Below are positions 21,892 through 31,393 of a stretch of 64,000 bases of DNA, in pieces. The notes beneath the pieces were generated by a model. That model was not told where the DNA came from, ran no database searches, and worked only from the letters and a program-made list of their open reading frames with translations. The stretch's first letter is position 1. Every line of letters begins with the position of its first letter. A program made the position numbers and the translations under genes. The stretch is from Phyllobacterium lublinensis (GTDB lineage: Bacteria; Pseudomonadota; Alphaproteobacteria; Rhizobiales; Rhizobiaceae). Location: assembly GCF_020164435.1 (NCBI RefSeq), contig NZ_JAIUDQ010000016.1:1-64000 (forward strand), written 5' to 3'.

Positions 21892-23323
21892 TCCGGTCGA
21901 TCAACCGTACCCAGAACGACCGTGCTCGCAGACTCTGCAGGAGGACGGGCTTTGCCGTCGCCATGGCGGTATCAACGAGACCTTCGACGTCGCGTGCAAA
22001 TTGTGCATCCATGACCTCGAGGTCGACCTCGAAATTCAGCCGTAACGAGCGCGGATCGAGATTCGACGAGCCGACATAGGCCCACAAGCCATCGATCACC
22101 AACAGCTTGGAATGATTGAAATTGCCGCTGGCACGCCAGATGCGGCAATGGCCCTTGAGTATCTGGTCGAACTGCGCCGTCATGGCGCGATCAACCAGCT
22201 TGAGATTGTTGATGGCCGGAACGATGACGTCGACTTCGACTCCACGACGTGCAGCCGTGACGATGGCGCTGACAAGTTCCCGGTCCGGCAGGAAATAGGG
22301 TGACATGATGCGGATGCGCGACTGCGCGACGGAGAATGCGCCCATCAGCATGCGGTGATTAGCTTCAAGACTCCGGTCGGGACCCGATGGTACCGCGCGG
22401 ATGAAGACAGGTTCTCCGGCGCGTTTTTCCGGTGAACCAATGAGCCACGGTTCGCCGGACAGAACTTCCCTGGTGGTAAATCGCCAGTCCTCAGACGCAA
22501 TATGGAACAGATCCGTGACGATGGGACCGGTAAGACGGAAATGCGTGTCCCGCGCATTGTCTTCGCCCACGACTTCCGCCGAAAAGCCGGCGCGGATGTT
22601 CATGCCCCCGGTGAAGGCGATAGTGCCATCCACGATCAGGATCTTCCTGTGGGTTCGAAGGTTCGCATAGGGCAAGCGGAGGCCCATGATGATGTTGCCA
22701 TTGAACACATTGACCGGGACGCCGCCCTTGGCCAGATAGCCGACAATGCTTGGGATGGAATAGCGGGCGCCGACGGCATCAATGAGGACGCGAACCTCAA
22801 CCCCCCGTTTGACCGCTGCTATCAGGGCATCGGCGATGCGCAGCCCGATCTTGTCGCGGTCAAAAATATAGGTCTCCACCAGGATGCTGCGCTTTGCCGT
22901 ATCGATCGCTTCAAGCATGGCGCAATAGGCTTTGTCGCCGCTTTGCAGCATGGCAATCTCGTTGCCAGTCGTAAGCCTGCAACGACTCACCCGATCTCCG
23001 ACTGTCTTCATGGCTACAAAGCGCTTGTCGAAATGGGCCAGAACGTTCTGCTCGCTTGCGTCAAAGCGCATGAGATGGTCCTGGCCGATCTCGTGCAGGA
23101 AAGCGCGTTGCGAGGAGATTGAAGAGCGGCGGATGCGATTGATGCCGGCGACCGCATAGATCACGGCGCCGATCACCGGTGAAAGGATGATGACGCCGAC
23201 CCAGCCGATGGCCGCGCGCACTTCCTCCTTGGTCATCGTCGCGTGAATTGCGGCAGGAACACCGAGAGCGAGAGAGAGCACGAAGAGGATGTGCGGCCAA
23301 TAGGTAGGGAGAAAATCACCCAT
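21863..23323 (-). CDS. cls: Cardiolipin synthase (phospholipase D family)
   Basis: 486 residues. Two N-terminal membrane spans (WPHILFVLSLALGVPAAI; IGWVGVIILSPVIGAVIYAV) are followed by two PLD domains. The first has THRKILIVDGTIAFTGGMNI (about residue 225), the second HSKLLVIDGLWAYVGSSNLD with PRSLRLNFEVDLEV (about residue 405). Both HKD catalytic sites are complete. Such enzymes join two phosphatidylglycerols, or PG with another phospholipid, to make cardiolipin in the inner membrane. Length and layout are usual. Confidence 0.92.
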   Translation of the reverse strand: MGDFLPTYWPHILFVLSLALGVPAAIHATMTKEEVRAAIGWVGVIILSPVIGAVIYAVAGINRIRRSSISSQRAFLHEIGQDHLMRFDASEQNVLAHFDKRFVAMKTVGDRVSRCRLTTGNEIAMLQSGDKAYCAMLEAIDTAKRSILVETYIFDRDKIGLRIADALIAAVKRGVEVRVLIDAVGARYSIPSIVGYLAKGGVPVNVFNGNIIMGLRLPYANLRTHRKILIVDGTIAFTGGMNIRAGFSAEVVGEDNARDTHFRLTGPIVTDLFHIASEDWRFTTREVLSGEPWLIGSPEKRAGEPVFIRAVPSGPDRSLEANHRMLMGAFSVAQSRIRIMSPYFLPDRELVSAIVTAARRGVEVDVIVPAINNLKLVDRAMTAQFDQILKGHCRIWRASGNFNHSKLLVIDGLWAYVGSSNLDPRSLRLNFEVDLEVMDAQFARDVEGLVDTAMATAKPVLLQSLRARSFWVRLIDRIIWLGSPYL

Positions 23324-23340
23324 CGTTGCTTGGCTTCATG

Positions 23341-24840
23341 TCAGGACATTGAATCCCGGCGCGAACGCCATTCGGCCAGTGATACTGGTTGATCTGGAAT
23401 GCGAATCTCAAAGCTCGTCCCCGCCCCCTCATTCTCGCGCAATTCGATGGTTCCTCCATGGGCCCGTACCAGCTCATGTACGATGGCCAGCCCAAGACCG
23501 GTGCCGCCCGAGCGAGCGGAGCCCTTGAAGGCCGTGAACAGGTTTTCTCGCGCCTTTGGCGGCAGGCCCGGTCCCGTATCCTCCACCCCGATTATCGACG
23601 TCGTGCCGATTTGCCCTGCCGTGATTGTCAACCGCTTGACCACTGACGGATCACTGCGGGTGTCTCCCGCCATGGCCTGAACGGAGTTGCGGCAAAGATT
23701 GGAAATGACCCGGAAGAACTGGTCGGGATCGGCATCGATTTCAAAAGTTTCCGGCACCAGATTCCTGAATTCTATACCGGACTTGGCATCCAGATTGAGC
23801 ATTTCCTCAACGTCACTGACGACAGTGCGCAGTTTTACGCGCCTGCGTTGCGGCGGTGCCTCCTGCGTACCGCCGTAGGCAAGGACGGTCTGCGAATAAT
23901 GGATGGCTCGGTCGATTGTACGCACAAGCTTCGGGACGAAGCGTTGCATGGTCGGATCGCTCGTATTGGCGAGGTGGTCGGACATGAGCTGCGCCGACGA
24001 CAGAATATTGCGCATGTCGTGGTTGATCTTGGAAACGGCAAGACCGAGATCGGCAAGGTGCTTTTGCTCTGACAGTGTGCGTTGCAATTGGCGCTGCATG
24101 TCTGCGAGCTCGCGCTGGGCAATGCCGAGTTCATCCTCCCGCGGCTCCGGCTTTATAATCCTTTGCGGATCATCGGGTGATTGTGCGAACGCCAGCATAT
24201 TGGCGCTCATGCGCTGGATGGGGCGAATGAGCAGGCGGCTGATGGCAATGAACACGAGACTGGCTGTGATCAGTGAAATGAACAGAGAAATGAGTGCCAC
24301 ATTGCGAGCGTACTGCAGCATGGCATTGCGCAGCGGCGTATCGGATGTGAGCAGTTCGATGACCTTGCCGGTATCGCCGACGGGGCCATAGACCCTGATA
24401 ACGCGGTGTCCTCCATTGATCAGGGTGTCGAGGGCATCCCGGATTACGGTAACCGGGTCAGTCACGGTAATGTCGATGTGCTTGTCGACCTTCGAGGGCA
24501 TTTCAGACACCGCGAGCAGTCGGGATGCGCCTTGCTCACGCAGTACTATCGCCTTCGTACCGGTTGCGAGCAGAACGTCATCCTGGACTGACTGGGGTAT
24601 ATCCTTGTCGTCGCTTGCTGCGAGCACCACGCTGGCCGCGGCAACCGTGTTGAGCCGGTCCGAAAGCCAGCGCATACGCATGTCGGCAACGGTAGGCACG
24701 AAAATCATGACTTCGGCGAGCAGCCCGAAGAGAAGGGTGAGACGCAGCAGTTTTCCGGAAAGGCGCTTCAGAACCGGCAAGCGCTGGCCCGCATGCAACT
24801 GCATGGCGGTCATTTCTGGCTTTTGCTGCGTTGCCGTCAT
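23341..24840 (-). CDS. Orphan sensor histidine kinase
   Basis: 499 residues. A transmembrane span near residues 30-50 is followed by a periplasmic sensor loop of about 120 residues and a second span (VALISLFISLITASLVFIAI). A HAMP linker follows (ISRLLIRPIQRMSANMLAFA). The dimerisation helix carries the phosphoacceptor in LAVSKINHDMRNILSSAQ, and the ATPase has N box FRVISNLCRNSVQAMAGD, G1 VEDTGPGLP and G2 SGGTGLGLAIVHEL. A complete kinase, but no response regulator gene is adjacent. It sits between cardiolipin synthase and rpmH and may sense envelope state; that is inference. Confidence 0.9.
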   Translation of the reverse strand: MTATQQKPEMTAMQLHAGQRLPVLKRLSGKLLRLTLLFGLLAEVMIFVPTVADMRMRWLSDRLNTVAAASVVLAASDDKDIPQSVQDDVLLATGTKAIVLREQGASRLLAVSEMPSKVDKHIDITVTDPVTVIRDALDTLINGGHRVIRVYGPVGDTGKVIELLTSDTPLRNAMLQYARNVALISLFISLITASLVFIAISRLLIRPIQRMSANMLAFAQSPDDPQRIIKPEPREDELGIAQRELADMQRQLQRTLSEQKHLADLGLAVSKINHDMRNILSSAQLMSDHLANTSDPTMQRFVPKLVRTIDRAIHYSQTVLAYGGTQEAPPQRRRVKLRTVVSDVEEMLNLDAKSGIEFRNLVPETFEIDADPDQFFRVISNLCRNSVQAMAGDTRSDPSVVKRLTITAGQIGTTSIIGVEDTGPGLPPKARENLFTAFKGSARSGGTGLGLAIVHELVRAHGGTIELRENEGAGTSFEIRIPDQPVSLAEWRSRRDSMS

Positions 24841-25097
24841 CTGTACTCCGTCAACGTTCGGGTGTAAGCCAAACGCCTGACTGGCACAATAGAACCTTTC
24901 TTGCCTGGAAGCATTTGCCTTTTTTGATTTTTTTGAATCGCTTCCGTGAATTGACTTATCTTTATCATCACTCTATAAGCCGCGCACGTCCGGGTTGACC
25001 GCCCCGGCGGCGTATTTTTATGCGCTAATGGCGGTCCTGATATGCTCCTGTCAAAGAACAGACCACAAGAAGGGCCGCACACCGCGGTATTTAACAA

Positions 25098-25232
25098 ATG
25101 AAGCGTACTTATCAGCCATCCAAACTTGTCCGCGCACGTCGTCACGGGTTCCGCGCCCGCATGGCAACGGCAGGCGGCCGCAAGGTTATTGCAGCGCGTC
25201 GCGCTCGTGGTCGCAAGCGGTTGTCGGCATAA
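25098..25232 (+). CDS. rpmH: 50S ribosomal protein L34
   Basis: 44 residues, [20 protein letters not shown] continuing to a GRKRLSA end: the near-invariant L34 sequence with complete KRTxQPS start. It is a basic protein buried in the large ribosomal subunit. The 257 bases upstream contain no other gene and should hold the promoter. It is followed after 37 bases by rnpA, the classical pair. Confidence 0.98.
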   Translation: MKRTYQPSKLVRARRHGFRARMATAGGRKVIAARRARGRKRLSA

Positions 25233-25269
25233 GGCAGTCCGCACGGTTCCGTGCGGTTGGCACTACAGA

Positions 25270-25632
25270 ATGAATGAGCAAAAACCACTCCGCCTTCGCA
25301 AGAGAGCGGAGTTTTTGGCTGTTCGGGGAGGAGAAAAGCGCCGTGGCGCTTATTTTCTGATCGAAGTCAAGGAGCGGGAGGATCAGGGTGGTCCTCCACG
25401 CGTCGGTTTTACGGTCACCAAGAAGAACGGAAATGCTGTTATCCGCAACCGCATCAAGCGCCGCCTGCGTGAGGCCGTGCGCGTCAATGTTGCAGATGAC
25501 ATGCACCCCGGAACAGACTATGTGATCGTTGCTCGTCGCGACGCGCTCAATGCGCCGTTCGTGGATCTGACCCGGGAACTCTCGAAACGGGTTTCCAAGA
25601 AAACACAGACTCGGCGTTCGTCGAAGCCTTAA
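25270..25632 (+). CDS. rnpA: Ribonuclease P protein component
   Basis: 120 residues from the ATG at 25270 ([20 protein letters not shown]); the frame is open upstream across rpmH, which is disregarded. The family signature [20 protein letters not shown] with KRRLREAVR is present. RnpA binds the RNase P RNA and aids 5' maturation of tRNAs. Co-transcribed with rpmH and yidC. The C-terminus ([12 protein letters not shown]) is slightly longer and more basic than in enterobacteria. Confidence 0.96.
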   Translation: MNEQKPLRLRKRAEFLAVRGGEKRRGAYFLIEVKEREDQGGPPRVGFTVTKKNGNAVIRNRIKRRLREAVRVNVADDMHPGTDYVIVARRDALNAPFVDLTRELSKRVSKKTQTRRSSKP

Positions 25633-25665
25633 CGGCGCGGCCGGACCCGACCCCAAGGACTGACA

Positions 25666-27513
25666 ATGGAAACCAACCGTAATTTCTTCATCACCATTGC
25701 CTTGTCCATTGTGATCCTGACGCTTTGGCAGGTGTTCTACATGAACCCCAAGATCGAAGCGCAGCGCGAACAGGCCCAGATCGAGGCTACGCGGCAAGGA
25801 CAGACGCGCGTTGATGGACAGCCAATTGCACCCGCCGGCACCGCTGAGGGGGCAGGCAACCTGCCATCCTCGACGCCTGCCACGCCCGGCGCCAATATTC
25901 CTGGCCAGTCGCAGGATGCCGCTCAGGCAGGTAGCTTGACCCGCGCTGCCGCCCTTGGTCAGTCCGGCCGCGTCAAGATCGACACACCGAGCCTGCGGGG
26001 ATCGATCAATCTCACCGCGGCGCGCCTCGACGATTTGCAGCTCAAAGAGTATCACGAGACGGTCGACAACAATTCGCCGAACATCGAGTTGTTGAGCCCT
26101 GCGCAGTTGGCAGACGGCTATTTTGCCGAAATCGGCTTTACCGGCAACGATTTGACCGGCACCGTCCCGGGCCCGACGACAGTCTGGACCGTGGAAGGCA
26201 ACGACACGCTGACCTCGACAACGCCAGTTACGCTTGTCTACACCAATGACAAGGGCCTGACGTTCAAACGCACATTCAGTGTCGATGACCATTATATGTT
26301 CGCCGTGAAAGATACGGTGACAAACAACACAGGCGCTCCCGTCTCACTTGCCTCCTATGGTCGTGTCACACGCTTCTCGAAGCCGGTACATCCCAGCACA
26401 TATGTTCTGCATGAAGGGCCGATCGGTGTGATTGGCGACGATGGACTGCAGGAAGTTACCTTCGCCAAAATCGAGAAGGAAAGAGAAGTCCAACTGCCGA
26501 AGTCATCCACGGGCGGCTGGATCGGGATCACCGACAAGTATTGGGCGGCGACGCTCGTTCCTCCGGCGGACAAGCCGTTCCAGGCGCGCATGGCCTATTT
26601 CGATGATGGGCGCGCGCGCTACCAGACCGATTTTCTGTCGGACCCGACCACGATCGAAGCTGGCCAATCTGCGACGATCGAGAACCTGATTTTCGCTGGC
26701 GCGAAGGAAGTCGGCAGGATCAATGCCTATGAAAAAGACCGCAACATCCGGCAGTTCGAACTGCTGATCGATTGGGGCTGGTTCTATTTCATCACCAAGC
26801 CGATGTTCTACCTGATCGATTGGCTCTATAAGGCCATCGGCAATTTTGGCGTCGCGATCCTGGTGGTTACGGTGCTGCTCAAGGCCGTATTCTTCCCGCT
26901 GGCCAACAAGTCGTACGCGTCCATGGCGCGCATGAAACTTGTTCAGCCGAAGATGACCGAAATCCGCGAGAAATACGCGGACGACAAGGTCAAGCAGCAG
27001 CAGGCGATGATGGAACTGTACAAGACGGAAAAGATCAATCCGATCGCGGGTTGCTGGCCGATCCTGATCCAGATTCCGGTGTTCTTCGCGCTATACAAGG
27101 TTCTGTACGTCACCATTGAAATGCGTCATGCGCCGTTCTTTGGCTGGATTCAGGATCTCGCCGCGCCGGATCCAACATCATTGTTCAATCTGTTCGGATT
27201 GCTGCCCTGGGCTGTTCCAGCCTTCCTGATGATCGGTGTCTGGCCGTTGATCATGGGTGTGACGATGTTCCTGCAGATGCGCATGAACCCCACGCCCCCC
27301 GATCCGACACAGCAGATGATCTTCAACTGGATGCCGCTGATCTTCACGTTCATGCTCGCGAGCTTCCCGGCTGGTCTGGTCATCTACTGGGCATGGAACA
27401 ACACGCTGTCGATCATCCAGCAAGGGATCATCATGAAACGGCAGGGCGTGAAGGTCGAGCTGTGGGACAACCTTGCAGGCATGTTCAAGAAAAAGCCCAA
27501 ACCTGCAGAGTAA
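25666..27513 (+). CDS. yidC: Membrane protein insertase YidC
   Basis: 615 residues. N-terminal span (NFFITIALSIVILTLWQVFY), a proline/alanine-rich linker, the large periplasmic beta domain of Gram-negative YidC, then the conserved five-span insertase core. The core includes FGVAILVVTVLLKAVFFPLA, NPIAGCWPILIQIPVFFALY, and FNWMPLIFTFMLASFPAGLV with a hydrophilic arginine context. The C-terminus KKKPKPAE is basic. It inserts and folds inner-membrane proteins with or without SecYEG. Position after rnpA is conserved; terminator hairpin 27542-27567 follows. Confidence 0.98.
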   Translation: METNRNFFITIALSIVILTLWQVFYMNPKIEAQREQAQIEATRQGQTRVDGQPIAPAGTAEGAGNLPSSTPATPGANIPGQSQDAAQAGSLTRAAALGQSGRVKIDTPSLRGSINLTAARLDDLQLKEYHETVDNNSPNIELLSPAQLADGYFAEIGFTGNDLTGTVPGPTTVWTVEGNDTLTSTTPVTLVYTNDKGLTFKRTFSVDDHYMFAVKDTVTNNTGAPVSLASYGRVTRFSKPVHPSTYVLHEGPIGVIGDDGLQEVTFAKIEKEREVQLPKSSTGGWIGITDKYWAATLVPPADKPFQARMAYFDDGRARYQTDFLSDPTTIEAGQSATIENLIFAGAKEVGRINAYEKDRNIRQFELLIDWGWFYFITKPMFYLIDWLYKAIGNFGVAILVVTVLLKAVFFPLANKSYASMARMKLVQPKMTEIREKYADDKVKQQQAMMELYKTEKINPIAGCWPILIQIPVFFALYKVLYVTIEMRHAPFFGWIQDLAAPDPTSLFNLFGLLPWAVPAFLMIGVWPLIMGVTMFLQMRMNPTPPDPTQQMIFNWMPLIFTFMLASFPAGLVIYWAWNNTLSIIQQGIIMKRQGVKVELWDNLAGMFKKKPKPAE

Positions 27514-27541
27514 CGGCAGGTTGATTGAAAAACAGACGAAA

Positions 27542-27567
27542 GCCCCCGGTACGCCGGGGGCTTTTGC
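27542..27567 (+). terminator. Intrinsic terminator after yidC
   Basis: GCCCCCGG-TACG-CCGGGGGC followed by TTTTGCTTT, 29 bases after the yidC stop. Confidence 0.85.
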
Positions 27568-27623
27568 TTTGCAGCGGTTGACAAGCTGCCAAGAAACATT
27601 GATTGCAACGCTAACGACGTCAG

Positions 27624-28307
27624 ATGGACAATGAATTGAGCGAAGCGCAAGGCAAGACAAACAGACTGATCGAGAAAGGCAGATTGCTTTTCGCGCAGGG
27701 CTGGGTATTCATCCGCGGCGTTCCCGCCATGAAGTTCCTGCCACCCGAGGGGCCGCTTGAGATCGCTTTCGCGGGGCGGTCCAATGTTGGAAAGTCTTCG
27801 CTGATCAACGCCATCATTGGCCAGAAGGGCCTGGCACGGACGTCCAATACGCCGGGTCGCACGCAGGAACTCAACTATTTCGTTCCAGATGGCCATTCAG
27901 GCGAAAACGGCGATCTGCCGCCGCTCGCTATTGTTGATATGCCCGGTTACGGGTTTGCAGAAGCGCCAAAGGAACAGGTGGATGCCTGGACCCGGCTGGT
28001 GTTTGATTATTTGCGCGGGCGGACGACTCTCAAGCGCGTATACGTGCTTATCGATGCTCGGCACGGCGTTAAGAAGAACGATGCCGAAGTGTTGGATCTG
28101 CTCGATCGCGCAGCGGTTTCCTATCAGATCGTCCTCACCAAGATCGACAAGATCAAGGCCGCAGGCGTCCCGCGTCTGATGGAAGAAACGGCGCAGGCCA
28201 TCAAGAAACGCGCGGCCGCCTATCCGCAGATCCTCGCAACGTCTTCTGAAAAAGGAGCGGGGCTGGACGAACTGCGCGCCGCTGTCGCACTGCTCCTCGA
28301 AGAATAG
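27624..28307 (+). CDS. yihA: Ribosome biogenesis GTP-binding protein YihA/YsxC (EngB)
   Basis: 227 residues. Complete TRAFAC GTPase: G1 [18 protein letters not shown]2 with [14 protein letters not shown]3 [13 protein letters not shown]4 VLTKIDKI, G5 [10 protein letters not shown]. It helps late assembly of the 50S subunit. The start is the ATG at 27624; the N-terminal extension (about 35 residues before [10 protein letters not shown]) is typical of alphaproteobacterial homologues. Separated from argB by the inserted sigma/fasciclin module. Confidence 0.96.
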   Translation: MDNELSEAQGKTNRLIEKGRLLFAQGWVFIRGVPAMKFLPPEGPLEIAFAGRSNVGKSSLINAIIGQKGLARTSNTPGRTQELNYFVPDGHSGENGDLPPLAIVDMPGYGFAEAPKEQVDAWTRLVFDYLRGRTTLKRVYVLIDARHGVKKNDAEVLDLLDRAAVSYQIVLTKIDKIKAAGVPRLMEETAQAIKKRAAAYPQILATSSEKGAGLDELRAAVALLLEE

Positions 28308-28398
28308 GCACGCAGGCGTAAAAAGGCCCCGCATGTTCCGGGGTGGACCATACGGGGCAAGTGCGCAGATGCCTGTCTGCGCAAAGCAGGCAAAAGCC

Positions 28399-28950
28399 CT
28401 ACATTTTCGGCAGCAGAACCTTGTCGATCACATGGATGACGCCGTTCGACTGCTTCACATCGGCAATCGTTACATTGGCGACGGTACCGTTCTCGTCGGT
28501 CAGCGTAAGCTTCTTGCCCTTGTACTTGGCAGTCCAGATGCAGCCGCCCACGGTCTTGACCGGGTGGGCGCCCTCATCATCATCGACCATCTTCATGATC
28601 GCTTTGGCCGACGCGTCAGCCGCGACTACGTGACAAGTCAGGATCTTCGTCAGCCTGTCCTTGTTTTCCGGCTTGAGCAGGGTTTCGACGGTCCCTTTGG
28701 GAAGGGCGGCGAATGCTTCATTGGTCGGGGCGAATACCGTGAACGGACCTTTGCCTTCGAGCGTCTCGACTAGGCCTGCCGCCTTGACGGCGGCAACCAG
28801 AGTAGTGTGGTCCTTCGAGTTCACGGCGTTTTCAATAATGTTCTTGTTTTCATACATGGGAGCGCCGCCCACATTCGGGTTCTTGGCGAGCGCCGCACCG
28901 GCAATAAGGATGGTTGAAAGCGCGATCAGGCGAAGCGATTTGTTTAGCAT
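28399..28950 (-). CDS. Secreted fasciclin-domain protein
   Basis: 183 residues from the ATG at 28950 (GGAG seven bases upstream; a GTG four codons earlier is less likely). Signal peptide MLNKSLRLIALSTILIAGAA to ALA. One FAS1 domain has H1 box GPFTVFAPTNEAFAALP, the mid helix LTKILTCHVVAADASAKAIM and the H2 box DVKQSNGVIHVIDKVLLP. FAS1 proteins mediate adhesion or surface interactions. It lies directly after an anti-sigma/ECF sigma pair on the same strand, recalling the SigK-RskA-fasciclin (MPT70/83) module of mycobacteria, so it is probably the sigma factor's target. Confidence 0.92.
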   Translation of the reverse strand: MLNKSLRLIALSTILIAGAALAKNPNVGGAPMYENKNIIENAVNSKDHTTLVAAVKAAGLVETLEGKGPFTVFAPTNEAFAALPKGTVETLLKPENKDRLTKILTCHVVAADASAKAIMKMVDDDEGAHPVKTVGGCIWTAKYKGKKLTLTDENGTVANVTIADVKQSNGVIHVIDKVLLPKM

Positions 28951-29052
28951 CTTTATCTCCACTGTTTGGGTCCCCTCTGTTGAGGTTCAGTGGAGATACG
29001 GCAGCTCGGATGCTAAAGTTTCAGCCCAACGCATATTTTGTTGAAGTTTTTC

Positions 29053-29766
29053 TCAGATCCCCCGGACTGTTCCGGCGGCAACCACGGCGCCGGTTGGTGC
29101 TCCGCTCGGTGAGCCGCCCACGGGTTCGACAGTAATGGCCAGTGTTGTGCCATCACGCAATTTATCGGCAACAGGCTGGGGCAGATCAAACGCGGTTACC
29201 TGCGGCGACGTAATCACTCCTAGCGAGACGGGAGCCTCGTTGCCGGCGATGAGCCACAGTTCAAGCGAACGGTCCTGTGGAACGTCACCGGCGACAAGGG
29301 AGACCTTCAGTAGTCTCGTTTGATCGTCAAAGACCGCGAGCGTGCGGACAGGACTTCCATCTGCGACCATGGAAGCGACCAGTTGAGGCGAGGACGTCGT
29401 AGTGGGGGGCTGGATCAGATCGCGGCCAAAGCCGAATACGGCAAGGGCGAAGGCGGCGAATGCCAGACCTCGCCAGAAGGTGACGCTGTTCCACAACGGG
29501 ATGCTTGCCGGCGGCTGTTCTGTTCCAAACAAGCGATGATCAATCCTGTTTTTCAAGTCGCCCGGAGCGGGTTCAGCCACGAACTGCTCGTTGAGCGGAT
29601 CGAAGTGCTGCTGCCAACGCGCAACAAGCCGGGCAAAGGCCTGGTCGGTTTCGATACGGCGCGCGACCACGCGCCGCTCCTCGGCGGGAAGCACGCCCAA
29701 CACGTATTCAGCGGCGATGAGGTCATCGCCTTCCGGGATTGTGTCTTCGGGTGGTATCGAGCTCAT
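29053..29766 (-). CDS. Anti-sigma factor (RskA type)
   Basis: 237 residues from the ATG at 29766, which overlaps the sigma gene stop (coupled). The cytosolic N-terminus is an anti-sigma domain (DDLIAAEYVLGVLPAEERRV, then RWQQHFDPLNEQF). One membrane span (FWRGLAFAAFALAVFGFG) follows, then a periplasmic RskA C-terminal domain (RSLELWLIAGNEAPVSLGVI, ITVEPVGGSPSGAPTGAVVA). No zinc HxxxCxxC motif is visible. It would hold the adjacent ECF sigma factor at the membrane until proteolysis releases it. Confidence 0.9.
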   Translation of the reverse strand: MSSIPPEDTIPEGDDLIAAEYVLGVLPAEERRVVARRIETDQAFARLVARWQQHFDPLNEQFVAEPAPGDLKNRIDHRLFGTEQPPASIPLWNSVTFWRGLAFAAFALAVFGFGRDLIQPPTTTSSPQLVASMVADGSPVRTLAVFDDQTRLLKVSLVAGDVPQDRSLELWLIAGNEAPVSLGVITSPQVTAFDLPQPVADKLRDGTTLAITVEPVGGSPSGAPTGAVVAAGTVRGI

Positions 29767-30302
29767 CCCTCCAGGCATTCCTTCAGTTTCATCAGGCTGC
29801 GACGCAGCCACGTTCTCATTGTATTCAAGGGCACGCTGTAGCGGTTGGCCAGTGCCTCGTAGCTGTCGCCGTTCAGATAGGCGCCGCGTACGGCCGCGGC
29901 CCGAACCGCCTCCAATTGGTCGAGGCAGTCATGCAGACGCTGCGCCTCGCCCCTGGTCACGGCAGACTGTTCGGGATTGGGCGAGGGCTCGGCAACGTCC
30001 ACGGCCTGATCCAGTTCAGCCGCAACCGGCTTGCGTGCCCGCAGGGTATCGATGCAGTGATTGCGTGCGATGGCAACCAGCCACGAAATGGGGCTGGTAT
30101 CAGCCACGGCAAATCGATCTGCCTTGTTCCATATCCTGACGTAGATGTCCTGCAGCGCGTCCTCAGCTTCCGTACGGTTACCCAAGACACGCAGACAGAC
30201 GCCAAAAAGTTTCGCGCTGGTAGAGGCGTAAAGAACGTCGAAGGCTGCGCGGTCCCGTAGCGAGACTCGTGAGATAAGCTCCGATATGCCTTCAGGCGTC
30301 AT
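29763..30302 (-). CDS. ECF-type RNA polymerase sigma factor (SigK-like)
   Basis: 179 residues from the ATG at 30302 (MTPEGISELISRVSLRDR); a TTG 21 codons upstream is less likely. Region 2 has LFGVCLRVLGNRTEAEDALQ and YVRIWNKADRF; region 4 has VRGAYLNGDSYEALANRYSV and TMRTWLRRSLMKLKECL. It overlaps the anti-sigma gene by four bases. Gene order sigma, RskA-like anti-sigma, fasciclin supports a membrane-signal-controlled regulon that includes the fasciclin protein and probably the operon itself. Confidence 0.92.
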   Translation of the reverse strand: MTPEGISELISRVSLRDRAAFDVLYASTSAKLFGVCLRVLGNRTEAEDALQDIYVRIWNKADRFAVADTSPISWLVAIARNHCIDTLRARKPVAAELDQAVDVAEPSPNPEQSAVTRGEAQRLHDCLDQLEAVRAAAVRGAYLNGDSYEALANRYSVPLNTMRTWLRRSLMKLKECLEG

Positions 30303-30468
30303 GCGGTTGGGGTTTCCAGCTGACCGATGGGGTAAGTTAAATCCGTCGAGACGTTCTGCTGTCAATGGAGGATGACAAAAACCTATCCGAAGTTCCTAAA
30401 TCATGTTTGCCCGAAACCGTCTTTAACGGTAAGAACCCCCGACCTTCCCAAGCCGGAGCCTCGCATCC

Positions 30469-31371
30469 ATGTCCTCCACGTCCGACATCGACCAAACCGC
30501 CGAAATCCAGGCGAGCCTTCTCTCTGCGGCACTGCCTTACATGCAGCGCTACGAAAACAAGACTGTCGTCGTGAAATATGGCGGTCATGCCATGGGCGAT
30601 GCGACATTGGGCAAGGCCTTTGCCCGTGACATCGCTCTCCTCAAACAGTCCGGCATCAATCCGATCGTTGTACATGGTGGCGGCCCGCAGATCGCTTCAA
30701 TGCTCGCACGCATGGGTATTGAATCGAAGTTCGAAGGCGGCCTTCGCGTTACCGATGCGAAAACCCTCGAAATTGTCGAAATGGTCCTCGCAGGATCCAT
30801 CAACAAGGAGATCGTTGCTCTGATCAATGCTGAGGGCGAGTGGGCGATCGGCCTCTGCGGCAAGGATGGCAATATGGTCTTTGCCGAGAAGGCCAAGAAA
30901 ACCGTCATCGATCCTGATTCGAATATCGAAAAGATCGTTGACCTTGGCTTCGTCGGCGAACCCGTCGAGATAGACCGTACGCTCCTCGATCTGCTTGCCC
31001 GGTCCGAGATGATCCCGGTTATTGCGCCCGTCGCTCCCGGACGCGATGGCCATACCTACAACATCAATGCCGATACATTCGCTGGAGCCATCGCGGGTGC
31101 GCTGGCGGCTTCACGCCTGCTGTTCCTCACCGATGTGCCAGGTGTTCTCGACAAGAACAAGGAACTGATCAAGGAGCTGTCCGTCAGTCAGGCCCGCGCC
31201 CTCATCAAGGACGGTACGATTTCCGGCGGTATGATCCCGAAGGTTGAAACCTGCATCGATGCGATTAACCGCGGCGTCGAAGGTGTCGTCATCCTCAATG
31301 GCAAGACGCCCCATTCGGTCTTGCTGGAGCTCTTCACGGAACGCGGTGCCGGCACGCTGCTCGTTCCTTAA
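30469..31371 (+). CDS. argB: Acetylglutamate kinase
   Basis: 300 residues. Amino-acid kinase fold: [11 protein letters not shown] (phosphate-binding glycine loop), [56 protein letters not shown], and the conserved [16 protein letters not shown] near the end. It phosphorylates N-acetylglutamate, the second and usually feedback-controlled step of arginine synthesis. The N-terminal helix ([20 protein letters not shown]) is the kind that in arginine-sensitive hexameric enzymes mediates assembly, so arginine inhibition is likely. Confidence 0.97.
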   Translation: MSSTSDIDQTAEIQASLLSAALPYMQRYENKTVVVKYGGHAMGDATLGKAFARDIALLKQSGINPIVVHGGGPQIASMLARMGIESKFEGGLRVTDAKTLEIVEMVLAGSINKEIVALINAEGEWAIGLCGKDGNMVFAEKAKKTVIDPDSNIEKIVDLGFVGEPVEIDRTLLDLLARSEMIPVIAPVAPGRDGHTYNINADTFAGAIAGALAASRLLFLTDVPGVLDKNKELIKELSVSQARALIKDGTISGGMIPKVETCIDAINRGVEGVVILNGKTPHSVLLELFTERGAGTLLVP

Positions 31372-31393
31372 GGGGAGCAGTACCGCGCTCTGA

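Noticed and set aside
25186-26292. 368-codon minus-strand frame
   Set aside because: Antisense to rnpA and yidC, both certain genes.
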